The position numbers and the translations under genes are program-made. The notes under the pieces are model-generated. The model did not search any database. It saw only the letters and a program-made list of their open reading frames with translations, and was not told the DNA's origin. Below, in pieces: positions 21,921 to 34,044 of a DNA stretch of 64,000 bases. This DNA comes from Ephemerocybe angulata (lineage: Eukaryota; Basidiomycota; Agaricomycetes; Agaricales; Psathyrellaceae): contig JAACJK010000165.1 of NCBI GenBank assembly GCA_013368325.1, positions 930,001-994,000 on the forward strand. The letters run 5' to 3'. Positions within the stretch are counted from its first letter, which is position 1. Every line of letters starts with the position of its first letter.

Positions 21921-24463
21921 CTAACGCCCCACAATCCCCAAGCTCGCCCTCTTCGCTGCAATCTCATCCCTCAACATACTAACCCGACTATCCAGCCTCG
22001 AGCTCAAATCCACACTGTTCGGACTAAGCGCCATCGCCTTCTCCAGCTTCGCACTAGCGCCCTTCAACGCCCTCTCCCACTCTCCCTTCCAATACGCGTC
22101 CCCCTTGCCCTCCGAGTCCCGCTTCTGCCGCCACTCCACCTCCCGAATCTCGGCCACCCCACGTTCAAACCACGCCACGCCCCCGACCCACGTATTCAGC
22201 CTCACCCGCCCAGCGTCCTGCAGCCGCACAGCCTCGCCCAGGAACGCCTGCGCCGCCTCGTACGACTCCACCGTCTTGTGGCATATTCCCAGCAGCAGCG
22301 CGCGCACGGCCTGCTCATCCCCGTTATCCAAATCCAGAACCTCGCCGCCCTTCTCCACCGAGGTTGAGGATGGAGACGCACCGACCGACGAGCCAGTCCA
22401 CCCCGACAGGAATCCAGACGAAGTCGTCGCAGGCATGGTAGCACTCGCTTTGGACTTTGTCGACCAGATGGAGTTCCGGCGCTGCTTCACGCCTTCGTGA
22501 TCCACGTTCTGCGGTGCGAGTGCTTCGATCTCCAACGAGGTGATCGTGAGCTTGGGCGTGAGTGCGGCGAAGGTCGCGATGTGCGCTTTGGCTGTGGCAA
22601 CATCAATTCGTGCGTGCGTGTTCCAGACTGAATGAAACGTCAGCGTCGAGGAGGTTAGATGAATGAGACGGTACGCACAGATGGCTAGCTCCTCTGCAGG
22701 GCAGATCTTGATGGCCTCGACGTACAGCGCAGGATCTCCCCCTCTCCTAGCCTGCTTCTCTTTGTAGAATGTCACTAGAAGCCTGTTAGCCTGGATTACT
22801 CCAACCAAATAGACACTCACGCTTCTTCTTGATAAAGACCTCCGTTGGCAGATCCTTTCCACCCATCTTCTTATCAATCAAACCGGGTATAGTGTCGAGC
22901 AGCTCTTGCGCCTTGTCCATGTTGCCGATGGCAAAGTGGCATCCAGCAGCGATGAAGTAGTACGTCCCATGCGACCTGGAGAACGATCAGCAACGACGAT
23001 CCTGATGGAAGGACGCAACTCACCAGCTATTCAGCTCCGTCATCTTCACAAACGCCGCGGCCGCCTCCTCATACGTACGCTGACCGAGCAACAACCATGC
23101 GAGCTCGAACCACAACATCATATCCGCCTGCGCAAAGCCCTTCTTCCCGTCCGCTTTCGGCCTCAACCCGTCCTGCAGCACCTTGATCGCCGCCTCGGGG
23201 TCGTTCGCCATGCGCAGGATCTTGGCGCGGTTCAAGATCCACAACGCGCCCTCGGGGTAGCGCGACTCGACATTGTCGACGATCCCGCGATACACCTTGA
23301 TCAGGTTCGCCTCGTCCGCCTGCCATCCGCTGAGCAGGAGCACAACGCCATAGTACGTCATGAGCACAAGCCCAGAGAACACACCGTGCACGTCCTTCTT
23401 CGTCGCTGAGAGCGTCAGCGCCCGGAGCGCCAACGCGCGGTCGTGCTGGAAACCGAGGAAGCCGACGAGCCCCTGCACCTTCTTTGGCAGCAACGAGAAC
23501 ACGAGGTTGAATAGCCCGTATCCGAAGGCCGTTCCACTGACGATGAGCTCCTCCACCGGACCGTCCTCGAACCCCCTCGTCTCGTGGAGATGGCCGGCGT
23601 GCCCCTTCTTCCCGTGGCTGGGACTGTAAAGTGCGGGCTCGGAGGCAGCGGCAGCGGCGTTCGAGGCGCCCATCCACCGGCTGAAGAAGCCCTTTCCGAC
23701 GCTCGAGGTCGGGGTGAGGGCGCCCGTGGGCGTCCCGGGGGTCGTTGCTGCGAGATACCCGGGGGTGGGGCCGGACGACTTGGACGACAGCCCAGAAGCA
23801 GCTGAAGCGAGCGAGGACACCGACGATTTGTGGTGCAGGTCCTGCGGTGGAGCTAGGGATGCGGAAGTCGTTGGTGACGAGCTAGTAGGGGATTCTATTT
23901 CCGGAAGTCCGGCGGGGAAGACGGTCTTGTATAGCCTAGGGTGGTATCAGTACGAGATATTAGGCTGGAATGCTGCGCTTACTTCGTGAACTTGGAGTGG
24001 GCATTGTTCAGAGCGTACATACACTGCAGATAGCCCATGTAGGACTCGCTGATGGCGTTCGTCAAGCCTAGCAGGACGACGGCGTCTGCATTCAGGATCT
24101 CCCATTCCATGCCTGCAGGGAATCGCGAGTAGACCTTGCCCTTCGCTGCACCGACACCACTCTTCGCATACTTTCTAGATGCAGTTTCTGACAATGCCAG
24201 GCATCGCGAAGCCTCTGTTACAACGTTCGTCTATATTCTGTCCTTTAGCATTGCCCGGTCATTGCACTTCGGAAACACACCTCCATCCCAAGCACCGCCT
24301 CGAGAAAGGCGCATACTCCAAGTCCCATAAGGTGAAATGGATCGTCTTGGCCGGTGAATAGGGTCTTTGCTGCGTCGATGTCGTTGGCGAAGAGATATCC
24401 AAACCCCTTCGTCGCTGACTCGAGCAGCGCGGTATTGGGGTGTGGAGCAGTATGTGAGGCCAT
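21921..24463 (-). CDS. IML2: IML2/TTC39-family TPR protein, copy a
   Basis: This is a multi-exon gene starting [20 protein letters not shown] at 24463 and ending [17 protein letters not shown]. It belongs to the IML2/TTC39 (DUF3808) family of helical-repeat proteins; yeast Iml2 is linked to inclusion-body clearance and lipid droplets or mitochondria. Shared blocks are [75 protein letters not shown] and [20 protein letters not shown] Ser/Thr/Pro/Ala-rich linker of roughly 115 residues precedes [14 protein letters not shown]; it is about 95 residues longer than in copy b. The exon 1/2 junction appears to lack the short TDLIAK stretch seen in copy b. It is divergently transcribed from copy b across 316 bp. 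Confidence 0.88.
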
Positions 24464-24779
24464 CTTCTAAGGCTTTCGACTCAGTCCTCGAGGTTATGGC
24501 CCAGGTCTGAGATACGAACCCTGGTACGATGAGGAGGAGGTAGATGCCAGGACCAATCCCCGAATCGGAACCAGAGCCCCAGGTTTGAGCCGAATCCGGC
24601 GATCAATTAATGACTCAGCGGCGTACTTTGATCCGTAGGCTGTCAGCCTGCTGGCCTCTGCTCTTCTTCCGGAGCTGCCAGTGTTGCGCAGCTTCCACAG
24701 CTTTACGTCCTCCTGGACTATAAATCAGGATGCCGATAGCTACTTCTACGACTACATACCACCATCTCACTCAGAGGCC
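24464..24779. promoter_or_regulatory. Shared divergent promoter between two IML2 copies
   Basis: This 316 bp region separates the two divergent ATGs and is the axis of the mirror-image duplication. A TATAAAT at 24719-24725 lies about 55 bp upstream of the IML2-b ATG. I see no clear TATA facing IML2-a. Confidence 0.55.
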
Positions 24780-26954
24780 ATGGCTCCGCACGCAAACGCT
24801 GCATCACTCGAATCGGCGATGAAGGGGTTTGGATTTCTCTTCGTCGACGACATTGATGCTGCCAAAACGCATTTTACGGGCCAAGAAGACCCTTTTCATC
24901 TCATGGGTCTGGGGGTGTGCACCTTTTTGGAAGCTGTACTCAGTATGGAAGTGTGTGGACGAACCCGGCTTTGTATAAAGCTGCTAATCTTTCATCAGAC
25001 AGATCTCATTGCCAAGGCCTCCCAGTCTCTAGAGCTCTCAGAATCGATGTCGAGAAAATATACCAAGGATCGTGGTGTTGGCGATGCTAAAGGAAAAGCC
25101 AACTCGCGCTTCCCTAAAGGCATAGAATGGGAAATCCTGAATACGGACGCCGTGGTGCTTCTGAGCCTAGTGAAAGCGCTCGGCGGGTCTTACATGGGCT
25201 ACGTGCAGTGCTTATACTCCATGAACAACGCGCACTCCAAGTTCACCAAACTCTACAAAATTGTCTTCCCCGATGGCCTCCCAGAAACAAATTCCACGTC
25301 TAATGACGCCCTAGACAAGTCGGAGACCGATGAAGTGCCAGTGGAGGAGCTCATCGTGAGCGGAACAGCATTCGGGTATGGCCTGTTCAACCTGGTGTTC
25401 TCGATGCTCCCGAAGAAAGTGCAAGGTCTTGTCGGTATGTTCGGATTCCAGCACGACAGGGCCCTCGCCCTCCGCGCTCTAGCCCTCTCCGCATCAAAAA
25501 CGGACGTGCACGGTGTCTTCGCCGGCCTCGTGCTAGTAACGTACTACGGCGACGTTCTACTCTGCAGTGGGTGGCAAGCCGACGAGGCCTACATGATCGA
25601 CGTGAATCGGAGGATTGTCGACGACGTCGAGGCTCGTTACCCCGGGGGTGCACTGTGGATCTTGAACCGCGCCAAGATCCTGCGCGCGACGAACGACCCA
25701 GAGGCTGCAATCAGGGTCTTGCAGGACGGGCTGAAGCCGAAACATGGTGGGAAGAAAGGATTTGCGCAGGCCAATATCATGCTTTGGTTTGAGCTTGCAT
25801 GGCTCCTGCTTGGCCAGAGGAGGTATGCGGAGGCTGCAGCAGCGTTCGTTAAGATGACAGAGCTGAATAGCTGGTGAGTCGCATCATCAAGCTGGGACTA
25901 TTGTAGCTGACCATTTCTGAAGGTCGCATGGAACATACTACTTCATTGCAGCCGGATGTTACTTCTCAATTGGCGACATGAACAAGGCGCAAGAGTTGCT
26001 TGACGCCATTCCTGGCCTGATTGAGAAGAAGATGGGCGGGAAGGACCTACCGACTGAAGCGTTCATCAAGAAGAAATGTAAGTCATATGCTGTATCCCGG
26101 CGTATAGCGACATGACGGAGACTTGTAGTGGCCTTTTATAAAGAAAAGCAAGCGAGAAGAGGAGGCGACCCCGCGCGATATATTGAAGCCGTGAAGATCA
26201 GTCCAGCGGAAGAGATGGGGTTCTGTACGTCTCTGATTCTCTTTGGAGCTAGCGAAGGCTAACACCTTTCTCAGTTTGGAACACGCACGCCCGGATTGAC
26301 GTCGCCACGGCCAAAGCCCATATCGCGGCGTTCGCCGCACTCACGCCCAAACTCCTGATCACTTCTCCAGAAATCGAAGAGCTTGTGCCGCATAACGTCG
26401 ATCGCGAAGCCGCCAAACTGGGCGGGTCCATATCAGAGGCGACTACCCCCCTACCCAGCGCGCCCTCGTCCGGTTTCTTCTCTGGTTGGAGGAACCCATC
26501 TGCCGCTGGGTCCTCAGCCACAATGACGAAGGAGAAGCTTGTCGATTTAGATACCGGGGATGACCTAGCGGTACGTGCGCTGCTGTTAGGCATATTCCAC
26601 AAAACAGCGGAGTCGTACGATGCAGCGCAGGCATTTCTGAGTGAAGCTGCAAGGCTGCAGGAGTCCGGGCAGGTGAAAGTGAATACGTGGGTGGGGGGCA
26701 TGGCATGGTTCGAACGTGCGGTCGCCGAGATTCGAGAGGTTGAGTCGAGGCAAGGGCGTGACCTGGGCAAGGGTGAGGCATTTTGGAAGGGGGAGTGGGA
26801 GAAGGCGTTAAAGGGTGCGAGTATGAGCATGGAGAAAGCGATGGGTCTTAATACGAGCAACGTGGATATGAGTGCGAGGTTGGACAATCGGGTCAACATG
26901 TTGAGGGACGAGATTGCGGCGAAGAGGGCGAGCTTGGGGATTGTGGGGAATTAG
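24780..26954 (+). CDS. IML2: IML2/TTC39-family TPR protein, copy b
   Basis: Five exons (24780-24950, 24999-25873, 25923-26077, 26129-26224, 26275-26954) give a 658-residue protein, [16 protein letters not shown] to [17 protein letters not shown]. It has the same IML2/TTC39 blocks as copy a but a short linker (about 20 residues) before [14 protein letters not shown]. All splice junctions keep frame. Intron 1 is exactly 48 nt and has no stop in frame, so retention would insert 16 residues. The role in inclusion-body or lipid-droplet biology is inferred from the family. The gene is convergent with DUF6534 copy 2, with only about 240 bp between stops. Confidence 0.9.
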
Positions 26955-27196
26955 AGACCTTGGAATCCTAGATTCCGCTATGAGGCCGGTGTGTGGATGA
27001 TGGGAGATGATGGGAGATGGGATAGAGAGGGGCAATTCGATATCATGGACATTGATGTACGATAGAGCTCTGCAACGGATCTGGTATTTGATACGGATGG
27101 ATATACTTCACTCAGGCACAGGGCATCCAGGGGCTCTAATAATATGAGTATACTAAAAAGCAAATAATCTCTGACCGTGTCAATTTGTGGGAGTAT

Positions 27197-29129
27197 CTAG
27201 AAGGTATCGAGTCTGGCAACGGTCCGTGTCATCTTGACCTCCGAGGTTGAAGAGGGTGTGTATGAATGCCCAGAACGAACCGAGCGCACTGATCGCTCAT
27301 GCTGGATTTGCACTTGGACCTGTAACGATGCCCCAGCGGCTCCATTGAGACCCTCATTCAACCTTGTACGCGTCAAGTTGCGCTCGGCACCATCTATTCG
27401 GAAGGACGAAAGGTTGAACGAAAGACTCTTCATTGTCCTTTCACCCATGGCGAAGTCGCGAAGGTGTTCGCGAGCGTTCAAGTTCGCGAGGAGAACGTTG
27501 GCGTACACTATGTGAAAGTGGGTTACAGTAAGTCTTGTGTTCGATTGTTGGTAGGATGTCAATATGCCTGACCTTTGGTGTATACCATCGTGAAGGCCAT
27601 AAAGAGCATTGTCTGGGGGAATGCCAGGTACTAGATACTACGTCAGGTGAGTCAGTGGTACCGATATGAATTGTACTCACCGTGACCATAAACATAAGGG
27701 AGACCACGCTCAATAGAAAGCCTGTGTTGATAGCGAGAATGGAGACCTTTCGTATCAGACCTCTTCCCGACTTTCCCTCCACATCGTGGCGGGCAAGGGC
27801 GATGAGCATGGTGATTGCAATAAAGGTCTCTATGACGAGATTTATGACATTATTTGCGAGTACGGAACCAGAAAGGCTGCCATTGGACTTCATGGCAGGC
27901 CAGGTTCCGGCTCGCCATCTGGAGTGGAGGTTGAACATCAGCCCGTTCACTGACCTCTGCTATACAGAACTTACAGTGCGATGGCAGACGCTGTAGTGAT
28001 ATTTAGGTAGTGGAGTTCTGAGAGATTACGTAGAACTCACAGAAAGGTAGTGCTATATTAGAACCGTCGCAATGATGTAGTGGTATAGCATTCCGTCAGC
28101 GGAGTGCCACTACTGCAATACTAGTGGGATACCCTCACCGAACACAGCAACGGAGGCTGAGCCCTGGCAGATTGAAGGTATGGACCATCAAAATAAGTTG
28201 TTTTAGGAAGTACTAAGGAGTAATAGTGACTCACTAGAAACACCCCCACGGCGTGATTCCTCTTGGTGACTACATGGTTTAAAGTGATCAGAATCCTTCA
28301 CCGCCAAACGTATGGGGACGCACTTTTCCATACCCGGACCCCAAGATAGCTAGTGGAAAGATATAAAAGCTTGAGGGTGACCATAGGTGGAGTGACGTAC
28401 CCATGGGTGAGAACATTTATAGTCCCCTGTATCAGAGAAAGGGAGGAAAGCGTTAGACAAGTTCGCATGGTGACGCGGTCAGCCACACCATTATCACCGG
28501 CTCAATAGCCAACCCTCTATACAGGGAAATTATCAGCTCGCCAGCACCTCAAATAGCGGACAATTACTTACTTCCGGAAGATTAAGCGATTTTCTGGGTT
28601 GCCCATGTCCGTTACGACTGGGTGGGTTGTGTATGGTGGGCCGTCAATAGTTATCAGGGGAGGTAGTTGAGGGATGGGGCGTACAGTATCCGTACATGGC
28701 ACTGGTCGTCAGTCCCAAAGAGACCGAATCCAGTATTCTTAAATGAGAACGTTGGTATATAGGACAAGGATGGAGAGAGTCGGACGCACATTGCCGCAGC
28801 TGCCTACATTCCCGTGAATAAGACTAGCTCCAAACTGGTAACGACGGGTGACGAGTGGACGAACCAGAGCTTTGAAGGGCCACGCATCGTCGGGAAACGT
28901 CATGAAGTAGAAAAACCTGCCGGAAGCCCCTCGGGTCAGACGGTCAACTGAATAGCGAGGAAGAACGTACGTCTGAATGCAAGTCATCCCATAAAGGCTG
29001 TTGAAGGACGAGTGAAGGTTAGAAACCGTATCATAGCCTCAAGCAAAGGGCGAATGCATACATAGCTCCTAGAATCATCCCGACAAATGCCGCGCCCCAT
29101 GTGTTGTCCAACGTTGCAAGAACCGCCAT
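27197..29129 (-). CDS. DUF6534-type seven-helix membrane protein, copy 2
   Basis: The ATG is at 29127-29129 (MAVLATLDNTWGAAFVGMIL). The exon pattern matches copy 1 closely: LYGMTCIQT, FFYFMTFPDDAWPFKAL, then ILDSVSLGLTTSAMYGY where copy 1 has VLDTTSLALISSAIYGY, followed by NNVINLVIETFIAITMLIAL, KVSILAINTGFLLSVVSLMFMV, FPQTMLFMAFTMVYTKVYAN and VLLANLNAREHLRD with a long polar tail. It is a DUF6534 family member of unknown function, probably at the plasma membrane. An upstream in-frame start would add about 30 residues. Internal exons around 28000-28700 were placed only roughly. Confidence 0.8.
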
Positions 29130-30131
29130 AGGTAGAATGGAGCGAGTCGAGTACCGTGAGGAGTGCTGAGGTGGATCAGGTTGTAGAACCTTGAGCACCG
29201 ACGCGTCTTGCGCCTGCACAACTGTGACAGCACCAGAGTGGATTTAGTGTGTGACGTGTATGGATAGTGGTGAAGATGGGAGTTCCGGGGAAGATGTGTG
29301 CGGTGCCAAATTAGTTCTCTGTTGGGTGGTGTGTTTCAAGGTGCAGGGCCGATGACAGCTGAGGTCAAGCCACGGTTGAACTTAATTGCTTAATTCAGTG
29401 TACGGTCACAAATGTGTGCCATGGGAGTCCGTCCGGCTGCCGAAGTTTCTATCGAATAGCGCCAGGTGATTCCGATTGCCGCCCGGAACAACCAACATTC
29501 TGAGGTGGTTTGTATTTGGCCTGTCAGAAGTTCGCGTCAGCAGATGTCGTTGAGCTGAGAACAACAGAAACTGCTTGCCGACCCATCATTTCCCTGCAGA
29601 AACCGTTTATAAAGAGAATTATTCTCACTCGATTACTGAACTGGAGATGAATAGAGGCTTTTCTGGTCTCCTCCCTGACATCCTGTTCATACCTTCGCAC
29701 TGTGTGGCGCCGTCGGGATCAAATCGGCATCAGGGGCGGGCCCTGAGGCGCTAGGCACTCTGTTGATTTAATATTGTAAGGAATGTGCGTCCAGCCTCCA
29801 GGTTCCATAGGATTGTTTGGGGTTGCTTTGGAGAGGTATTCTCAGTCTGTGGCCACCAGAAGGACAGGGCGACTCGATCCAGTATCAATACTACATAAGC
29901 ATGGGAGAGAATTGCACCCAGCTCACCCGAAGAACTCATTTGATCTACTAGATTAATGATGTGCTCCTGTGTTCTGGCATGTTTTGGAATGGCGATTCGA
30001 TTAAGCGCCCAAACTTTCCCCTATTTCGATAAGATAAGATAAGCCTTGATGATTGGATCAAAGTGGCATCACGACAAAACGTCTCCGGCTCTCCCTCCAG
30101 CTTCCTTTCTCCATCACATCTTCGCAGGATC
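29130..30131. other. Intergenic, divergent promoters
   Basis: This lies between the divergent DUF6534 copy 2 and the BTB gene. It contains TTAAGCGCCC at 30001-30010 and, just after it, a GATAAGATAAGATAAG run (about 30027-30044) that could bind GATA-type factors. I see no gene. Confidence 0.5.
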
Positions 30132-31148
30132 ATGACAATCTCACTGGAATCCCAAGACATCATCTCTTCCTCTACCTCTTTTTCGCAGAAGAGCGATGGA
30201 AATCCACTGGATGACCCCTCAATCGTCACCTTTCGTATCGCATCCACGCTATTCCCTGCGATTCCACTAAAGGAACTCTCAGCCCATTCCAAGGTTATAC
30301 GGGGAGCTATAGCTGCTCCCAGTGCATCAGAACTTATAGTATATACACTCACGAGTGCAAACTCCGAGGGAGAGTTCATGATCAAGACGGAGGAGGAGGT
30401 CAGTGCAGGTGATTTCGAGGTGTTGCTGAAGTATCTGGACGGATGCGAGTGAGTAGGCACGTCCATTCGTCATGCATACAGGTTTGGAGGCTGACTCACG
30501 AAACAATGAATAAGAGGGATTAACTCCCAAATCGCCCTTCTTACTCTCCAATCTCTCCTACGGATATCTCACCCAACTCGCCTCGACATACCCAAACTCC
30601 ATTCCGACGCTCGCCAAACCTTCGAATCGATCTTTCCACCCCACATGCTTGCCATAAAGCGTGATTCGAGCACCCTATACCATGCTCTTCTCGTCGCGGA
30701 GGAGTTCACCTTTCGCAACGTTCGAAAAGCTCTCCTCTACGCCATCATCACCTCCAACAACATCGACACTGCGGCAGGAACACCCTCCGATCCTGCGTGG
30801 TCGGCACATCACGTCAAAATCTTCGCACATCTACTCGCGAAGTTTATTGACAAGTTCGCTCCTGTCCTCTACACCGTCGCCAACGCGGGCCACATGGCTT
30901 GTACCGACGCTTTCGCTGATGCTTGGATGCCGCTCGTCATCGAGCCCTCTTATCAGGACGATGGAGTCACTGATCCCCTGAGAAGTCTGGAACGGATTAA
31001 AGGTATTGACTGGGGAAAGCATGGTATATGTGACGAATGTGTGAAAGATAAGACGGACGAGTGGAACGGGGAGATGGAGGTCATTTGGGAGATGTTGGAC
31101 CAGTGGATTGAAGAGGCGGAGATAAAGGTGTTGAACGACAGAAAGTAA
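30132..31148 (+). CDS. BTB/POZ-domain protein
   Basis: Two exons (30132-30448, 30515-31148) give 316 residues starting MTISLESQDIISS. The N-terminus reads DDPSIVTFRIASTLFPAIPLKELSAHSKVIRGAI followed by DFEVLLKYLDG, the layout of a BTB/POZ domain as found in the many Agaricomycete BTB proteins. The C-terminal half (LLVAEEFTFRNVRKALL, then CDECVKDKTDEWNGEMEVIWEMLDQWI) is helical and matches the usual partner region of this fungal group. BTB proteins often bring substrates to Cul3 ubiquitin ligases; that role is a family-level inference. The start is the first ATG; the frame is open slightly upstream. Confidence 0.75.
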
Positions 31149-33399
31149 AGGTATGTACTGCTGCTCCGTGAAATGCAAGATATAAGTAACTGACAGAGTA
31201 GCGCTGTAATCTGAAAATGTGCGCAGACTCGCAGCGACGATATTCATACCCTCCCCGATGGATGCCTATCACTACAGTCGCTGAAGTCATCGATAGGTGG
31301 GAAATGCTACGGGAGGCATCGCGTCGCAATCCATTCAAACCCTCCGTTGCCGAGCCAGCCTCAATCTTCGCGTTTATGGATGGGCAGGAGGCGTGATCGT
31401 CATAGTCTACCATGCCCAACGTCCTGACATCGATCGAGGTGTGGAAAAGGAATGCGATTACCCCCCACTCCTGCTTGTCGAGGCAGCGATTTTATTCTGC
31501 CCCTTGCCATGCAGAGTTTCGAATGGGCTATATGGTTTCTTGCCCCAAGATGTATTCAATTTATACTCACAGTAGATGAATATGAGACAGATGAGACGGA
31601 CTCACCAAGGACAGTGCCCATTAAGTTGACTCCAAGCCAAATTGCGAGGAGAGTGACCGGGGTCGGCGCCTTCGTGATGCTGATGGTCAAAATGTTCAGT
31701 CCCTTCAATGCGGAAGGTTCAAAGATCGCATATGGGTGCACCGTGCCCGGAAATAGGAGCATTAGCTGAGTTGCTACAAGCATGTCGTTTAGATCTTCTG
31801 TAACTCCTACGAATAATACTTGGAGGCAGTCAAGCGTTTAGCCGCGATAGTCGGGGCCGTAAATCTCGGTAAAGTTTACAGTCAGGTCAAGGTGAAACTA
31901 ATATCTTACATTCCGTTAGATAGAATCAATTTTGCAGACATTATATCTTTCCGTGCATAACGTGCCTCAGCCTCTCTGAATATTATATGATGTTCGAGGC
32001 TGAAGGGGCCTAAGCGCTGGGTGCTTACTGTCTTTAAGTTGAAGAGGAGGAATCCATTGAATTCCTATCACGGCGGTAATCAGATTATAGCAAATTATAA
32101 AGGATTGAAAGAAGTGAGCTGAACATGGGTATGAGTCTGCTTGCAAGCCCGTTTCATGCTAATGGCACATTGAGCGACGATGACGTTAAGGCGCTGTCCA
32201 AGCTGCCCCGTCTGAGATCTATCATTGTTCGAAAGCGACGTGAATAAAAGCGTTGCTTTGGAGGAGTATGGAAACCTATTCAAAGAAACTATCAGTGCTA
32301 GTCGTTTTCGGGAACACGTATCACAGTAAATTACGTTAAGCGCCTATTCGGATCCCAAAGATCCGAGTGGGGCGTAGTGCCAAGGCTCTTCCCTTTGGCC
32401 GTAATTATATGAGGAATAGATAGTCCTACCCATAGTAAAAATATTCTGTGAATGAGGGGTTTGCACTACAAGTCCTGTTTGTGGACTCGAAAGCAGTCCT
32501 TAAATTGCCGCTCTACTTATGCAGATCAGGGTGTGGATCAAATCCTGCGCTCGGTTGGCTATTATGGGCTGGTCGACCCTGAATCTCACGCCGAAGATCA
32601 CGGCCAGTGTCGTTGAATGAGGAAAACTGCGAAATGTAGCTCAACGGGATCGGCGAAGGACCGATCACTTTCTTCTCCTCGCGCCATAGAATTGAGATAT
32701 GGTCTCACTACTTCTGAACTGGAGCGTTTCCCGCTTTACTCTTCCATGCGGTGAGCTAGTGAGTACCCGATTGATGTCTTGTTGGTGTGCAAAGCTCGTT
32801 CCCCATCCCGTTGAGAAATTGTACATAGTGCTTTGAACACAAACGACCTTCCCCGACTGAGCGAGGTGGGTTGTTATTATAGCGGCTGAAATCCAGTGGA
32901 ACGTAGCAGTCGTCGACATTTCCCCCATCTCCTATGGCAGAGTCAAGGATAGCTCGTAACTTTCTGATGTTGGTTTCTGAGTATCAGTAGATAGCCAAGA
33001 TAATGATACGTTCTGACCATCTGCATTTGGGTTCCTTGGATGGCTAGACTTACGGGGCTTGGACAATGTACAGCGTCTGGACTGAGCCGGCATGTAGCTG
33101 TCCATCGCTACAGTCGGACTCTCCCTGCTTTGGGTAATCTTTCCGATGCCCAAGCGTCCAGCTCCCCGATAAGGCAACGAGTACGAGCCCGAAAGCATTG
33201 GCAAAATCTGCGAAGTACGTACCCGTATCTTCAATTCACCTTGAAGAAATAGGGACCAACAACCAGCCCCTTATATATACTCTCGAAGAGATATAAAAAC
33301 GCAGCAGAGGAGATAGGAGACATACCCAAGAACACATTCATCCTCTCACCTACCTCCAGTCCTATCCTTAAACTTCAAACCCAACTCACACTATCTACC
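31149..33399. other. Intergenic, 2.2 kb
   Basis: There are scattered minus-strand hydrophobic frames at 31556-31783, 32095-32283 and 32665-32928. They might be remains of a membrane-protein gene, but I could not join them. One TTAAGCGCC motif lies at 32336-32344. The end contains the promoter of the next gene: TATATATA near 33272-33279 and TATAAAA at 33292-33298, about 105 bp before its ATG. Confidence 0.5.
33292..33298 (+). promoter_or_regulatory. TATA box of small secreted protein SSP-C1
   Basis: TATAAAA about 102 bp upstream of the ATG at 33400, following a second TATATATA about 20 bp further upstream. Confidence 0.5.
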
Positions 33400-34044
33400 A
33401 TGCGTGTTGGATCCATCCTCAGCCTTCTTCCTCTCGCACTCTCCCTGGGATCGCTTGCGAATGCCCACTCCGTCGGCGACGTTCGTAGTCATTTATTCCC
33501 CCACAGCTCGACGTTCGACTGACATGAATTTCATAGCACATGCTCGAGAGCCGGGAGTTCGTCGACGAACTCAGTGTTCGCGAGCCCGAATTCACCGGCC
33601 TCGATGCTCGCGAGATACTCTCCGACATCTCGACCCGCGAGCTCATCGACGAGCTTAGCGATCGCTTGGAAAGGCGTGCCTTGAAGTACCACTGCAAGAC
33701 GTGTGGCAAGGACTTCAACGAAAGGGTACGTTGCCAGGGCATACTCCCTCTCCAAAAAATCTTTGCGCCGGGCAGGATGTGGGGACGTTGTTGAACATGG
33801 TACTAATATACCCTTCTTTACCCAGCCCTCCGGAATGGCTGCAGTTTGCCAAAAGGTGAACGTCCCCCACATCTTGGGAAATAACCGAGGCAAGTATACC
33901 TGCGGCGTCTGCCACAAGTCCTGGAACAACAGGGTCCGTAGCTTAATCCATTAATTTTTAACCTGTGTATCCTTACAATTTGCTTTTCAGCCGACTGGCA
34001 TGGAGGCGGTATGCTTCAAGCAGAACGTCGATCACAAGTTCTGA
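33400..34044 (+). CDS. Small secreted protein with two C-x2-C-x14-C units (SSP-C1)
   Basis: Four phase-0 exons (33400-33480, 33537-33725, 33826-33933, 33991-34044) encode 143 residues. Exon 1 is a signal peptide (MRVGSILSLLPLALSLGSLA). Exon 2 is an acidic pro-like region rich in RE and RD pairs, ending LERR, a likely Kex2 site. The mature part has two repeats, KYHCKTCGKDFNERPSGMAAVC and its partner beginning KYTCGVC; both follow C-x2-C-x14-C. An intron interrupts each repeat at the same place, just before P-[ST]-G. The protein ends after a few more residues. It is a candidate secreted effector or peptide; disulphides or metal binding are possible. No family is recognised. Its paralogue is at 39979-40792. 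Confidence 0.8.

Noticed and set aside
31556..32928. Possible decayed membrane-protein gene on the minus strand
   Set aside because: Hydrophobic pieces exist (GVNLMGTVL, VIVAQCAISMK, MSTTATFHWIS), but exons could not be joined and no family signature is clear.
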